Shown here: positions 34,955 to 46,819 of the stretch, one piece after another | How the letters are laid out: each line of letters begins with the position of its first letter | Numbering within the stretch: position 1 is the stretch's first letter | Assembly: GCA_009761415.1 (NCBI GenBank) | Contig: QUOL01000017.1 | Coordinates: 496,001-560,000 of the forward strand | Direction of reading: 5' to 3' | DNA from: Sarcomyxa edulis | Lineage: Eukaryota; Basidiomycota; Agaricomycetes; Agaricales; Mycenaceae | DNA: 64,000 bases | Position numbers and translations under genes: made by a program | Notes under the pieces: model-generated | The model's input: the letters and a program-made list of their open reading frames with translations, nothing else | Database searches by the model: none | Told to the model about the DNA's origin: nothing

Positions 34955-35517
34955 TGAGTCGCCTCCTTGTTGTTGTTGGTTGGCCATTTGAATGATATCT
35001 ATCCGAATCTAAAGGGATTCTGGAGAGGTTCGAGAGAGGAATGGGGGTTTCTTGGTTCCGTTCTCTTTGATGAGTTGGCTGCTGCTCTCGATACTTATTT
35101 GACCATCGCGAAGTATTCTTTTGGGGATGATCGGGCTGACCAGCGTGCACGATTCAGAGCTTTACAGGCAAAGGTAAGTCGTAAACACGTGTGTCCAAAT
35201 ATCATTGAGTAAGGGTACAACCTATCGAGTGCCTACGCCTAGTGTTTCAGTACCCCCTTTAGCACTGCACGACACCAACTATAAGGACGACTCCTTGCTG
35301 TCCCGAGTATTATGGAGTTGTTTTTTTCTCGTTCGTCCTCATTCGTCTAGCACACCCTGGCTCGCATACACCTTATCGCTCAGATGTTCTTTACGCAATG
35401 GAGTGGCATGCTTTGGCCTCGTTCTGGGATACTAACATTCGTGCGACTGTGGAATGAAGGAGATTAGCGCGTAAAGTGGTGTTTGTATTCAATTAAAAGA
35501 AGTAGATAGAGGACCGA
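34955..35517. other. Intergenic with a candidate exon
   Basis: Between about 34980 and 35175 a + strand frame (GFWRGSREEWGF, LFDELAAALDTYLTIAKYSF) looks coding and ends at a good donor GCAAAG|GTAAGT at 35175. It has no clear partner exon on either side. It could be a lost exon of the secreted-protein gene or a chance frame. The right part aligns with the 3' flank of unknown-family copy A. Confidence 0.35.
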
Positions 35518-36662
35518 CTAATGTGCCTTGTTTGGAGATGGAATGAGATACTTCAGTGGCTCCAAGCCCCTGCTGGTCTCATCGACGTCGCACCACCACG
35601 GCCTCTCTTTGCGGTAAGTCCGGATGCGCACCAATTCTCCTTCGATCGGTTTTGGCGTATGTCCTTTATACTTCGGAATGACACACGTCACTGGCTCTGT
35701 GATCTTGAGAATACGCAGAACTATTGTCCGCTTCCCCTCATGGTAGTTGAAAGGTGAACGTTCGAAGCACACTAAACCTCGACCTACTTTAGGGTGAGTG
35801 CATAAACTCTTATCATCAAAGGACGTGAATCACCTGTGTAGGGATAGCTGACGGGACGATGTTCGAGGTCTGAGAGAAAGAGGGCGTAAAACTTAACGGT
35901 CTTTGGTTTATCCGCTAGGATATGCACCATTGGCCTATGAGCGAAGTTGATAGGGAACGCTCCGTAATTCATCGATGGAGTCGCATTTTTCTAGAATTGA
36001 GGGCGTTATCAGTCCATCGTGCACGGCTGTATTACGGAGGCCTCTGTATCTTTGATTTCTACAGTTGAAAAGGAGGAAAGGGATAGACCAGGGAATGCCA
36101 GTAGGAGATTTTAGATCGGATCCTCGTCCGAAATAGTCATAATCTCCGTTTTCGACGAGGCGAAATCTGACTTCACCGGCGAGGGGGTCAATTCCTGGAG
36201 AAGGAGAGTGGTAATAGAGAAATCCTCGGGTATTGGCGGGGAACGGGACGGATTTATGGAATGTAAGTCGGCATAAGGGGTCCACATTAATGCTAGGTCG
36301 TAAAATACCGGAAACATCGATGAAGTCCGAGGGGCGTAGCCTGAGTGGATCAAGAGTAGCTACTGGACGCTGATTATATCTGAGTTCCAGAGTGCCGAGT
36401 CTCGGTCGAAGCTGCTCGCGTCTCCATTCTTCTAGGTTCATTTGGGGCGGGAGGTGAACTTGTGGAGGGCCTTCGTCATCATGGCTCTGTACAGTCTATA
36501 ACTCATGAATGAGCATTACGGGAATGTCAACGGGCCTGGCATGTCTGGACGTACCGCAACAGAATAAGCACGCGCCAGAGCCAATCTCTGCCATGTTCTC
36601 CTCGAAAGCAGTCGATGTGATAGATATGATAAATTTGTGGACGTTATGAGTTGAGAATGCAT
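35518..36662 (-). pseudogene. Unrecognised mitochondrial-leader family, copy B (frameshifted)
   Basis: Second copy of the gene at 17961-19146 with the same three exons (36555-36662, 35834-36486, 35518-35783) and the same splice borders. The leader MHSQLITSTN...ALARAYSVA and the body through LAGEVRFRLVENGD are very close to copy A. Exon 2 is 653 nt against 685 nt in copy A, a net loss of 32 nt, so the reading frame breaks near 35940-35975. After the break the sequence continues in another frame (HILADKPKTVKF, PYTGDSRPL). Exon 3 is again 266 nt and intact. Unless an extra intron repairs the frame, the full protein cannot be made. Confidence 0.7.
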
Positions 36663-37509
36663 TTGTTGTGTCAATCGCCTGATATTGTCTCCCTTCCGAT
36701 AGATTTCTTCAGAAAGTCGCAGGGAAGTCGAGCTCAAGAAGTTGTGGCTGTGATCTCGACTCAACCCGAAAAACGACTCGGACAAATTGACGCTCTCATC
36801 TCTTCATACTCGCACTAGTATATATCGTTTCGCTCATATCTAAGCAATAATCAAGCGTCCTTTGGGTTCATGACTGATGAATCCAGTATCAATTGTTGGC
36901 GAGTTTTCACAATGATCACAAGCCGTGTGACCTAATATGTCTGTGCACTCTAGGATGATAAATGTCGCAGACAAATCGTAATCCATCCTCATCACACCCC
37001 TGGTCGAGCGTATCGCAACCTCTGGAATCGCATCAGATCCTTGTCAGCCCAACTTTCTTTACGGATTACCTGGGAGAGAGCATCAGGCCTACTGCAGGCT
37101 TTGGAGACTTGGTGCGACAACTGTCATCTCATCCATGATAAAGGCCTTCATATCGAAGACGCGAAGAATCTCCCTACGTCATTGATACTGGCCAAAGCGG
37201 GCTTTCTCTTTATGAATCCGGGACTCTAAACGAAGCGCACCGAAAAGGCAACGCAAAAAGCGGATGAATCCACTTGAATATAAACCACGGTACGCGTGCC
37301 ACACAATCCTGCTCTCAACATCTACCATCGAATCATTGTCACACTTTCACTTCCCCATCATCTCGACGCTCATTGAATCATGGAAAAGCAAATATCAGCA
37401 ATGGTAAGCCTGCGAAATTATGTGCTCAATGATTGTGATTCTTACGTGGCACGGATAGCGCCACAAGCTGGCTTATTCAAATGACTGTCCTACACACCAG
37501 GAGCGCGAG
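36663..37509. other. Intergenic
   Basis: Divergent 5' flanks of copy B and the F-box gene. No coding exon is supported. Confidence 0.45.
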
Positions 37510-38958
37510 ATGATCCTGACTTTGTCGAAGGCCTTGAAGAATGCGATCGCCCTCCTTGAGCTCGACATGGGCAAGGCGTCGTCTTGTTACGGTGACTCTC
37601 TGTCATTGCTTTGCCACCCCATATGTTTATTGCAGACAGAGCTGCAGAAGTTTGCAGGCTTCCTTACGCCTGTCCGCCGATTGCCACCCGAATTGCTTAC
37701 CCGTATATTCATGTTCGCTTTGGATGACGCCACTCTCGATTCCGATCCGATATCGTATATGCAGCGAGTCTTGTTGTTATGTCACATTTGCTCCCGATGG
37801 AGGCAAATTGCAATATGGTTTCCCAGATTGTGGTCGAACCTCGGAATTGTCTTTGAAAAACGTAGTCTGTCTGGACAGATGCAACTGCTTGACGATTGGC
37901 TAGTGCGATCGCAGGACTTACCTCTCTCCATCGTCATGCAAGGCAAGTCCACCAGCAATTCTGCCGTGACCCAGGCGTTGGTTCCCCATAGTTCGAAGAT
38001 ATCCACCCTCAGTTTGGATCTTCTTGAACCGGCCCTATCGCCTATACTCCATCCTCCGTGTGCGCTGTTGTCCTTGAAGGAGCTTCACCTGACCGTTCAT
38101 CGCCATCGTAAACCTGGTCAACTTCCTGAAGGCCACCGCCTGTGGCAGGAGGGCGCATTTTCTCGTGTCCCAAGTCTGCGCCGCTTGACCCTCTTCTATC
38201 ACGAAGCCTTCGATATCCTCAACCTACATGTCCCCTGGTCACAGCTTGTATACCTCTGCATATCTCCCGTATTCGTTTCACTCAACGCCTTCTCTGTCTT
38301 GGCTCAATGTGTCAACTTGGAGCAATGCATATTAGGCCTCGCACGAGGACCAGATGACACCAACAACGGCCTACACCAACATATGTTCGCTTTACCAAAA
38401 TTACGAAAGCTGCAGCTCTGTTGCACGTCATCCTCCCAATCAGCCAACTTCTTCCAAAATGTCACACTACCTTCCCTGAAGGATCTCGAGCTCGATTTTT
38501 CTCAGTGCAGCGGGTTTCCCTTCTACATGGTAACCCCGCCCACGACAAACGTACTTCAGACGATCACGCTCAAGCGTGCGGCCTTTATCGATGGACAACA
38601 TTTCGACGATTTCTTGGCTTCGATCGACCGAACTTGTATCAAAACGTTGGAGTTGATCGAAGTAACGAACATCACTGACGATTTCTTCTACTGGCTCGAG
38701 GACTATGAAGTAAACAATCCCCCGTTTCCTAATCTCGAGACCCTCGTCATCTGGGACGTGTCGGGATTCACAGAACAGGTTGCAGTTCACATGGTCGAAT
38801 CGCGATGGTGGACCGACAGCGATCCGAACTTCAGAGCTATAGATCATATCTCGACATTGCACAAAGTCTCCATCCGCCCCTATCACGGGTGGAAAGACGA
38901 CACCGCTTTGGAACGGCTACGCAAGTGCAGAAACGAAGGCATGGACCTCGATTTCTAG
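37510..38958 (+). CDS. F-box protein with leucine-rich C-terminal part
   Basis: Single exon of 482 residues. F-box proteins recruit substrates to SCF ubiquitin ligases through Skp1. The F-box lies at about residues 55-100: VRRLPPELLTRIFMFALDD, then VLLLCHICSRWRQIAIWFPRLWSNL. The rest is built of irregular leucine-rich segments (LKELHLTVH, VPSLRRLTLFY, LPKLRKLQL, LPSLKDLELDF, FPNLETLVI), typical of the large F-box/LRR-like families of mushroom-forming fungi. The start ATG at 37510 follows an in-frame upstream region without another Met. The substrate is unknown. A fragment of this gene is found at 28672-28759. Confidence 0.9.
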   Translation: MILTLSKALKNAIALLELDMGKASSCYGDSLSLLCHPICLLQTELQKFAGFLTPVRRLPPELLTRIFMFALDDATLDSDPISYMQRVLLLCHICSRWRQIAIWFPRLWSNLGIVFEKRSLSGQMQLLDDWLVRSQDLPLSIVMQGKSTSNSAVTQALVPHSSKISTLSLDLLEPALSPILHPPCALLSLKELHLTVHRHRKPGQLPEGHRLWQEGAFSRVPSLRRLTLFYHEAFDILNLHVPWSQLVYLCISPVFVSLNAFSVLAQCVNLEQCILGLARGPDDTNNGLHQHMFALPKLRKLQLCCTSSSQSANFFQNVTLPSLKDLELDFSQCSGFPFYMVTPPTTNVLQTITLKRAAFIDGQHFDDFLASIDRTCIKTLELIEVTNITDDFFYWLEDYEVNNPPFPNLETLVIWDVSGFTEQVAVHMVESRWWTDSDPNFRAIDHISTLHKVSIRPYHGWKDDTALERLRKCRNEGMDLDF

Positions 38959-39447
38959 GTTGGGAGCTTCTCATTACCAGAGTCTAAGTCGCTTTAGGAA
39001 TGGCTCTCTGGGAGGCTCAAAGACAATTTTCGGATTGTGGCTTGTTTTCAAAAGCGAACTCACGAATGGAAGTGCTCACTTTCGGTACCGGTCGACCAGT
39101 TGTATCAATTGTATAGATTTCTTATCTGGACACTTGGTGCGAGCGCGTATAAGTTCTTTCTAGGAAATGTTCTTTGTTGCTTCTTTCAACGGTTCCGAGG
39201 TCTTTACTGACATATTCTACTGATGACTTCTCTTCAAGCATAGCCTCTCTTCGACGTTGTGGACAGCCTTTTAGAATTAAAGCGCGGTGACGTCGCTGCA
39301 GCAATGCTGAAGCCTCATGCCAAATCGACACGTGTGTTCTCCGACTCCTCAGCATTCCAACTGATATCCTTTGTAGACCTATTATGTCTGAAAGACATCA
39401 CCTTCATCCCACCAACGTGAATCATCGGTTCCAGCTGCGCGATACAT
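38959..39447. other. Intergenic
   Basis: Spacer between the F-box gene and the disordered-protein gene. I see nothing supported in it. Confidence 0.45.
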
Positions 39448-41022
39448 ATGACTGACCCATCGCGTGAACCTTCGTTCCTTCATCCAATTGATTCTGTCAA
39501 TCGCGATGGCGCCCATAGATCCAGGAGCTCTCATCCTAGCCTGAACAGCACTAGCTCGTGGGTTTACCACAACCAACAAAATCCACCTCCACCTCCACCT
39601 CCCGAACCGATCCCAGTTCCTTCTCCGTCACAAAATGCGCTGGGTGTGTCCGAGTTGCAAGATGAAGACGAATTCGAAGGCATGGATATAAATGTTGCAG
39701 ACATCGAGTCAGGGACAATGCATGGACGTAGAGTTGAGTCGCCTTTGTCTGCGAATGGCCAGAAACGAGATAGAAACTTCGTCGGAGGATTCGTTAGTGG
39801 TTTGAGAAGACTGCCGAGGACAGTGATGAAGGGGTATGGGTATGGACGTGGACAAGGCGGTGACAAGAAGAGAAAGGGCACATTGGACACCTCAGCTACA
39901 AGCGGGACAGGAAATACTCTTCCACGATACCAGACTACCGCTCCAGAACCAGAAGCCGGGCCTTCAAATGTGGTTTATGTCGAAGCAACATCTATGCCGA
40001 CTGCGCGTCCAGCAACCATCAATCGTAGACCAAATCGACCCAGTCTGCGTATTTCTAACCCGACAGAGATTCCTGATGTGAACGATGATTCGCAACCTAT
40101 ACACGTTCCAGAAATGCAAGACGCAGAAATCACCAGCGGACAGTGTGACCCACTTCCTCCCCCTGTCAGACCCGAAAACATCCTAGACGGAGGCATCACT
40201 GCGAGCCCTGTTCTTGTTGAACCTCGTCGAGCTTCGGACTACGCGAAGATGGACTCTCCAGCGCCTGGGCCACCGTCAGAACCCTCACTTGGGACGCAAA
40301 TTAATCGTGTACAGAAATTCTTGCACGACATTGGCTCCTTGCCCTGGGTCGCTGGAGAGCGTCTTACCGTGGATTATCGTCCAGGCCTGACACGCGGTGG
40401 AAAGCCTCGTTCATATGAACGACCGCCAGATCCAAAACCAGTCCATCGCCCCCCTGAATCGTGGTATCATAGCCCTCACCATAATTCTGTCGATCTTTTA
40501 TCAGGAGCTTCAAGTCCTATCAGTACTCGCGCCCGACCTGAACGACACCATCCTCGACGACAAGCGTCTGCTGATATGTATAGACGAGAAACCAGTCCGA
40601 TCATCCCATCCCCGTATCCCTTTCAACTTCCTTACCAATATCCCTATCCAGTGCCAATTGCACCTCCCAGCTCCCACCAACGAGCGCACGCGTCTCCGCA
40701 TCCCGGTTCTGGACGAAGCACGCCTCATTCTCCAGGCTCAGAGCGACATAGACAGACCACCTACCCTACCTATCCGCACGGATATTCTCCGTATTCTCCT
40801 CTTCCCCCTCAGCCGTTTTATGTTGTTCAAGGTGGTTCTGGGAGTGTCAGTGGGCTACACATGCAGCAGGCTCAAGCTCTACCTCTCTATGTGGTTGCTA
40901 CAACGCCTGTTAGTTTCTCGCCGCCTAGCCTCGATCATGCAGCAGATAACCTTGCCAGCCCAAGCCAACATCATTCGCGTTCCTCCCCGATCCCACGACC
41001 ACCGCCAGCTCAAACGACGTAG
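39448..41022 (+). CDS. Disordered Pro/Ser-rich hypothetical protein
   Basis: Single open exon of 524 residues starting MTDPSREPSF. Composition is Pro, Ser, His and Arg-rich with a Pro run near residue 45, an acidic patch (LQDEDEFEGMD), a basic patch (GRGQGGDKKRKG) and Tyr/Pro repeats late (YQYPYPVPIAPP). One short ordered-looking segment, VQKFLHDIGSLPWVAGERLTVD at about residues 283-305, could be a conserved interaction helix. No signal peptide or membrane helix. I do not recognise the family. The long uninterrupted frame with biased but sensible composition supports a real gene. Confidence 0.7.
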   Translation: MTDPSREPSFLHPIDSVNRDGAHRSRSSHPSLNSTSSWVYHNQQNPPPPPPPEPIPVPSPSQNALGVSELQDEDEFEGMDINVADIESGTMHGRRVESPLSANGQKRDRNFVGGFVSGLRRLPRTVMKGYGYGRGQGGDKKRKGTLDTSATSGTGNTLPRYQTTAPEPEAGPSNVVYVEATSMPTARPATINRRPNRPSLRISNPTEIPDVNDDSQPIHVPEMQDAEITSGQCDPLPPPVRPENILDGGITASPVLVEPRRASDYAKMDSPAPGPPSEPSLGTQINRVQKFLHDIGSLPWVAGERLTVDYRPGLTRGGKPRSYERPPDPKPVHRPPESWYHSPHHNSVDLLSGASSPISTRARPERHHPRRQASADMYRRETSPIIPSPYPFQLPYQYPYPVPIAPPSSHQRAHASPHPGSGRSTPHSPGSERHRQTTYPTYPHGYSPYSPLPPQPFYVVQGGSGSVSGLHMQQAQALPLYVVATTPVSFSPPSLDHAADNLASPSQHHSRSSPIPRPPPAQTT

Positions 41023-42347
41023 CTGGCCGCACTAGTCAGTCTGTTCATGACTTTGTTTTCAGTTTCCTATTCATCTATCTATCTAATTTATCGTATGCTT
41101 CTGAGACTTATGACTCTGGACTTTCCATGTATCTCGTCGAATAACGTTATATATCTTCCAAGCGATAATTATGGACAATATTACTATTGGGTCGGGTTGA
41201 TCCACTGTATGCATATGTGGTTGCTCGATAGAAGACTCGAGTGATATGGTTGAATAGGCAAGTGAACTTTGTCGCATACGTTTTTCTCTATGTAGTTCGA
41301 CTTTGCGCGGTGGATGATCCAGATGGCCTATCTAACCTGAGAAAAAAAAATCGGTGATTTTCGGTCGGTACAGGTCTTGGAGGCGCGCTGGCGTAAGAAA
41401 ATTATGAACATTTGCTTGAGCGTCGACCCAGGTCCCAGATTCGAGTTGGTAAAGTCAAGGATGGTCTGGAAGGAATTTTCGGCCGGGCGGCGCTCGGTGT
41501 GGCCGACTCGCGAGTCGCGATCGAAAACTTTGACTTCAATACCACCTGGCACCGACGTCTGACGACCGCGTATGGACGCCCTCACCACCGCCGGTCCTTT
41601 CCAAATCGTGTGTCTGACTCACGTAGAAGTTGCAGTAAGGAAAGCTATGCTTCAAGCTGTGTCTGTCGGGATCAGTCTAGCTCCAAGTTTATCGAAGTTC
41701 GGGATCTCGAAGGCTACACCGTCTACTTGAACTATGCGTTTCTATCCATGGTCAACCTGCAATAGAATTGGTCACCGTAATGGCACCGGTCACTCGAGAC
41801 GCGGTTTCACGATAGATCTAATACAAGTCCCGATTCTACGAATAGCCACTCGTTTTGATAAGCTTCGAAGAGCAAAAAAAAACAGGATTTCACAGCACTA
41901 TTCATTCCGTATGCCCTACGTCAAGCTGCTAGATTAGTCTGAAGCTGGCCACACTTGGGCCGCCAAAGACGATACGTCTGTTCTCTTGACCCAAGATTGC
42001 AGCATGGCATAGCCATTATTCGCTCCCCCGTATAATTTGGATGTACATCACACCGGACATCAATCTTTCGGCGGGCACGGACTAGGTCGACGTGCAATAT
42101 CTATCAAGGCCTGTATAATTAAAATGGCAGGCTGCATTGATATCTTCCGGTTCTTGATCATCACGCAACCCGATGAACACTGTCCCACGACTGTCTTATG
42201 TATATATCGATGTCAAGCCTCCATCTACTCCGACGATGAGACTGCTCTGACTATTCTTTGCTTAATTACTGAGCCCTGGTGGTTTGTCCTATCGTTTATC
42301 TTTCACCATCTTTGTATCGCACCTGCCCCCTCTTTTACAAATCCACC
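41023..42347. other. Intergenic
   Basis: About 1.3 kb with no supported exon. It contains a short A run at 41341 and otherwise nothing I can assign. Confidence 0.45.
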
Positions 42348-44331
42348 ATGCCTATACTTAACATCACTGTCGACGACAGAAGCCCTTTGATCAACTACCA
42401 GCCAGAAGACGCTTGGGCGCTACAGAATAGTACGTCTGATAGTGAAATTACGTTCGTCCCTTTTCCTATTCATCCCGCCCATCCCATTGGACTGACAACT
42501 TGAAGAGCAGCCACTATCACAGCGAAACTTACACCAACTCATATACACATAATGCCGCTGTGTCTTTCTCTTTCAACGGCACTGGCGTTACTGTGTACGG
42601 CGCCAAAAGGCCTTACTATGGACAATACTCCATTACCCTGGATGACGTGACCTACGCAGTAGAGACTTCGTTCTCAGATCCTGCTCAATTCCAGGTTCCC
42701 CTCTTCTCCGAAGTGTCGTTACCCCAAGGTGTCCACACCCTGAGATTGACGAATGCGGATCCCAGTGGTGAAAAAGCTGTAGACATTGACTTCGTGCGTA
42801 ATGCTTTGTTCAATAATCTTTGATCTAGTTCTAACACTCACTGAAGATCACTTGGACGACTGAGATAGCACCAGGCTTGGCTGGAGAACAAATAAACAAT
42901 ATCACGGTCGACGATGTAGACCAAGCATTTACCTGGACGCCTCCTTCGGCATGGTCGACTGATCCCGCTCGTGTAGGTCTTTTTGCGAACAAGACTGGAC
43001 AGTCAGTATTTTTGATTGATTTTCAGTCATCTCGTCTGATTTAATATGAAATCTCAGTACTACGTCTACTCCGAACGCTTCAGTATCGTACACATTTGCA
43101 GTAAGTTAAATGCGGATCTTTCCTCATAGAGTCCTATCTCAAATATATACGATCAGGGTGATCAGAACATGTCGTATCTAAATGGCTGGCACTGAAGAAT
43201 TATGTAGGCGACGCTATCTCTTTGTACGGAGTAGTAGGACCCTTGTGCGGGCCCTACCAAGCTCAATTGGACAATCAACCGCCGGAGAGCTTCAATGCCA
43301 TGAAGACCGAATTTACACCACAAGTCCTTCTTTATTACGCCGATAATATCGGTTGGGGAAACCATACACTGACTCTCACCAATCAAGCGGAATCTGGGAA
43401 CATGCAGATAGACCATGCCATTGTTCATACCCTTGCGTCGACGTTCTCAGGGTACGTCACCCTCATCAGATTGCGGGCAGAGCATCAAGCTCATTGTGGA
43501 TGGTGGTAGCTCGACGTTGACAAATATGACGGGAACGGCAGATCCGAGCCCCTCTGCAAGTGACAATCCACACAAACAGTCAGGAAATTTCTCCCTGACA
43601 TCATCTCTTCTTGCCATACTGATTTCCACGAAGTCTGAACGCAGGTCTTGTTGGTGGAGTCATTGCCTCCGTTGTAGTACTAGTCGCTCTCCTAGCGGCG
43701 TTGTTCCTGGTCACGAAACGCAACAAAACACTGTGGATGCGACTCCAGAGCGGTTATATGGTTCAGTCACAATTCGACGCTCCTGCCAGAACAGATGATC
43801 ATAGTACTGATACACTACCGTTGCGATATTTCCGATCGTCCAGAAAACGGACCGAATCTCGAACTCATTTGAGGAGTACCACTGAAGAAAACTTGCCTCT
43901 TCGAAGAACTCCTTCTACGCAATCGCACCTCTCCGTAACGGGCAGTCTGGACACTCAGGACGGTTCGCGGATGGCGGAAATAGCCTCACTTCCTTCTCCT
44001 TCACCTCGCCGCAAGGTATGTTTGTGGTCTTATCTCAATCAAGGCTGGGACGATTAGACTGATCACAACTTGAATGAAGCTTGCTGTCAGGCGGACGGGA
44101 GTCACTCGACAACCATCTCGTGGTCACCAAAGCAATGAGAGCTCCACTACAGACTTAGTGCATGCACCAACCACCGAACTAGTCGAGGAATCCTCTGAAG
44201 AAGAGGATGAAGAGCAAGGTGAAGTAATCACGGAAGAAGATTATGGGCACATCCCTGTTGAAGGAGAAACACTTCCTCCGGCGTATTGGCAGGCCACTGC
44301 ACCGTATCATTCACTGTCACGAAGCATGTAG
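42348..44331 (+). CDS. Single-pass surface protein with repeated beta-sandwich-like domains
   Basis: Multi-exon gene starting MPILNITVDD. Intron borders include a 50-nt intron near 42458-42506, one after DIDF near 42795, one before GDAISLYG near 43200, one from GTGACA (43559) to before 43645, and 44016-44079. Two extracellular domains share a pattern: ITVDD...YQPEDAW, AVSFSFNGTGVTVYGAKRPY, then ITVDDVDQAFTW, GDAISLYGVVGP. The domains are rich in N-glycosylation sites. A Ser/Pro linker precedes one membrane helix (VGGVIASVVVLVALLAALFL). The cytosolic tail is Ser/Thr/Arg-rich and has an acidic stretch (ESSEEEDEEQGE) before the end YHSLSRSM. This layout is frequent in basidiomycetes; ligands are unknown. 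There is no classical signal peptide in this start, so the N-terminus may be incomplete. Confidence 0.7.
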
Positions 44332-45075
44332 CATTTGTTCATCAAGAGATGTAGCTCGTCGCATCTTTTTGAAATCCACGTTCGTATCAAAACAGCTAAC
44401 AGCACATGTCTCATGTCCAGGCTACACACGTAGTGTCATAAGAGAAATGTAACTGACACGAGTCGTCCATAGCTGCTGTCGAAGGGGCTGCCGTGGTTCC
44501 CATGCTCCAGAAATCGCGAATCGAAGGGGAGTTCCGCACTATTTAGGAGGCCTTTTCGTGAGGCTTCAGGCAGAGAAGTCCAAGTGACGGAGATCTTACG
44601 AACACGCTTGAAGACAAATTGGGTTCCTATGGTCCATACTCGATCATTGTTCGTCCAAGCGCCGTTTGTGTTGTCCAGCATGATATTGTGGTATCCGGCA
44701 TACATGGAGAGATTGAAGATGCTGCTATTGACTTCATCGTTTGGAACGAGATGACCGATTTCAGACCACACGTCGGACGGAACTTATGCAACGTCGTGCC
44801 ACCGGTACCAAAGTTGAAGCTTGAAGTATTGAAAGCCTCGCCGATACTGACGGAGTTGGATGTCGCTTCTGGAGGCACGATGTAGTATACTCTCTATTGA
44901 GTGCTACAAGGCCCGTCCGAGTTGATCGACGTTCTGGTCAAGTCGTTTGCGGACTGGGGTCTTAGTCAGATGGTTGTTATTAATAGTCTTGTATAAACAG
45001 ACTAGTGATCCAACCAATCGTATCTCATTCAGCTTGCCGTGCTCTTGCAAGTCGTTGGCTCGACTGTCAACCATC
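44332..45075. other. Intergenic, possible minus-strand remnant
   Basis: On the minus strand about 44440-44880 holds two overlapping open frames (for example GYHNIMLDNTNGAWTNNDRV) that may be parts of a small or decayed gene. I cannot join them with clear splice sites, so no gene is called. Confidence 0.3.
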
Positions 45076-46257
45076 ATGGCTACGTTCGCGAAATCGAGCT
45101 TCAACACGGCATTATATGCTGCAAGCAGGCCGACATACCCCAAACAATTATTTGACTTCGTGTTTAGATACCACCAGCGAGGGATACCGAATATACCTGC
45201 CAGATGGGATGTCGCGCTTGATCTAGGATGCGGAACGGGTACGTGGTGTGATGGAAGTTGACCTATGGAATGATTTGTCACTTACTTGCGAGTGAATGAA
45301 CGTATTCCATCTAGGTCAAGCAACGACGGAGCTCACGAAAGCCCCGTATGCTTTCAAACGCATCATAGGCGTTGACCCATCTGCGAAGATGATCGATATT
45401 GCCAAGGAATACACGGAATCATACCATATGGAAGCCACAATGGCAAATAGGTTTGAGTATGTGCAATCTTCGGCTGAAGATCTATCGTTCGTGAAAGACG
45501 GCTCTGTCGATCTTATGATTTCTGGTGCGTATTATTTACTATACTGGTGCGAGCCCGCATTGACTTGTATGGCACTTTATCTATCAGCACAAGCAGCACA
45601 TTGGTTCGATTGGAAAAAACTTTGGCCTGAAACCGCTCGAGTACTGAGATCAGGTGGATCCACGGCTTTCTGGGTGACTTGCACATTTGTATCTTGAAAG
45701 TATGATATTTACACGAACCTCAGATATACTCTGAATTCCGTCTGAGTGACTACCCCTCGGCGACGCCCCTCATAACCGAGTACGCGCAGGGTAGCGACCC
45801 TGCGACGTCTCTCGGTCCTCATTGGCAGCGTCCTGGCCGTACCATTCTGGATAACCATCTCCTAGACTTGCCTGACGCAGACGCCATCATTCCTGGGTCC
45901 TTCACTCAACTAGAGCGTCTTTATTTCACAGGTGAATGAACGTTGTCTTCTGAAGAGTCTGGCCCTACTGACGGATCATCAGGCGAGCATTACCCATCAT
46001 TCCCTCAAGTCCAGACCCTCCCTGTGATCTTGCGAAAATGGATGACTTGGGATGACTTGCATGGATATTTCGAGACGTTCAGTTCCCTACACACATTCCG
46101 CGAACGATACCCGGAAGACTCCAAGAGAGAGGACGGTGACATTGCGAAGAGGTTCTTGAACAGACTCAAGGCTGAGGTGAAAGATGCAAGCGGCAAGGAC
46201 GTGGATGGTATCTACGTCGAATGGCCTGTCGCTATGATTCTGGCCAAGAAACTGTGA
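45076..46257 (+). CDS. SAM-dependent class I methyltransferase (TMT1/Crg1-like)
   Basis: Soluble methyltransferase that uses S-adenosylmethionine on a small molecule. Five exons (45076-45238, 45315-45524, 45588-45673, 45724-45931, 45983-46257) join in phase and give 313 residues. It starts MATFAKSSFN. Motif I is ALDLGCGTGQAT, split by the first intron. Motif II is IIGVDPSAKMIDIA, followed by VQSSAEDLSF and the motif IV region GSVDLMIS. AQAAHWFDW and ARVLRSGGSTAFW complete the Rossmann core. This spacing fits trans-aconitate methyltransferase-like and Crg1-like fungal enzymes. The C-terminal part (LPVILRKWMTWDDLHGYF) is typical of the same group. The substrate is not readable from the sequence. 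Confidence 0.92.
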
Positions 46258-46819
46258 CTGTATTCAGCAGGTCTCGATGTTATGCATGGTCTATAGAGCA
46301 TGATTAAATCAGTAAAATTGTTCGTATATTGAATCCACACCGGATACGTGGTCGTTTTCATCAAGTTTTCATCCCAGCTCCCCAGATACTGACATATGTC
46401 AGAAGGGAGATCTTGGTTCATGAGAGAAGCGGAGAGAATGGGGGAGCTTTCTTGCGGCTTTCTCGCTCTTGAGAGCTGGAATTGAGTGATTCGGAGAGTT
46501 TCGGCGAAGTCGCGACTGGTGACATGTAACAAAGCACGTGGTTCAGTCGCGTCAGTCGCGTAACCCGCGTTCTCAGTCGCATTCCTCTTTTCGTGTTTGT
46601 TTCTCGAGTGGTTCCCAAGGTAGTTCAATGATTTATATAGCCGAATTCCCTTGTATTTAGGCAGATGCGCGTCAGCAGAATTTCTCGCACGTCAGACTCA
46701 GCGCGTACACATTGACTCTTTGAACGGGGTGTACTTGAGATAATTGTCTCGTGCTGTATTATGAGTTTTCCAGGTCTAGTTGTACCAATCATGTATAGTT
46801 ATAACACTCAGAGTATGAC
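46258..46819. other. Intergenic
   Basis: Convergent 3' flanks of the methyltransferase and BTB gene A. Open frames are present on the minus strand but without domain or splice support. Confidence 0.45.
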
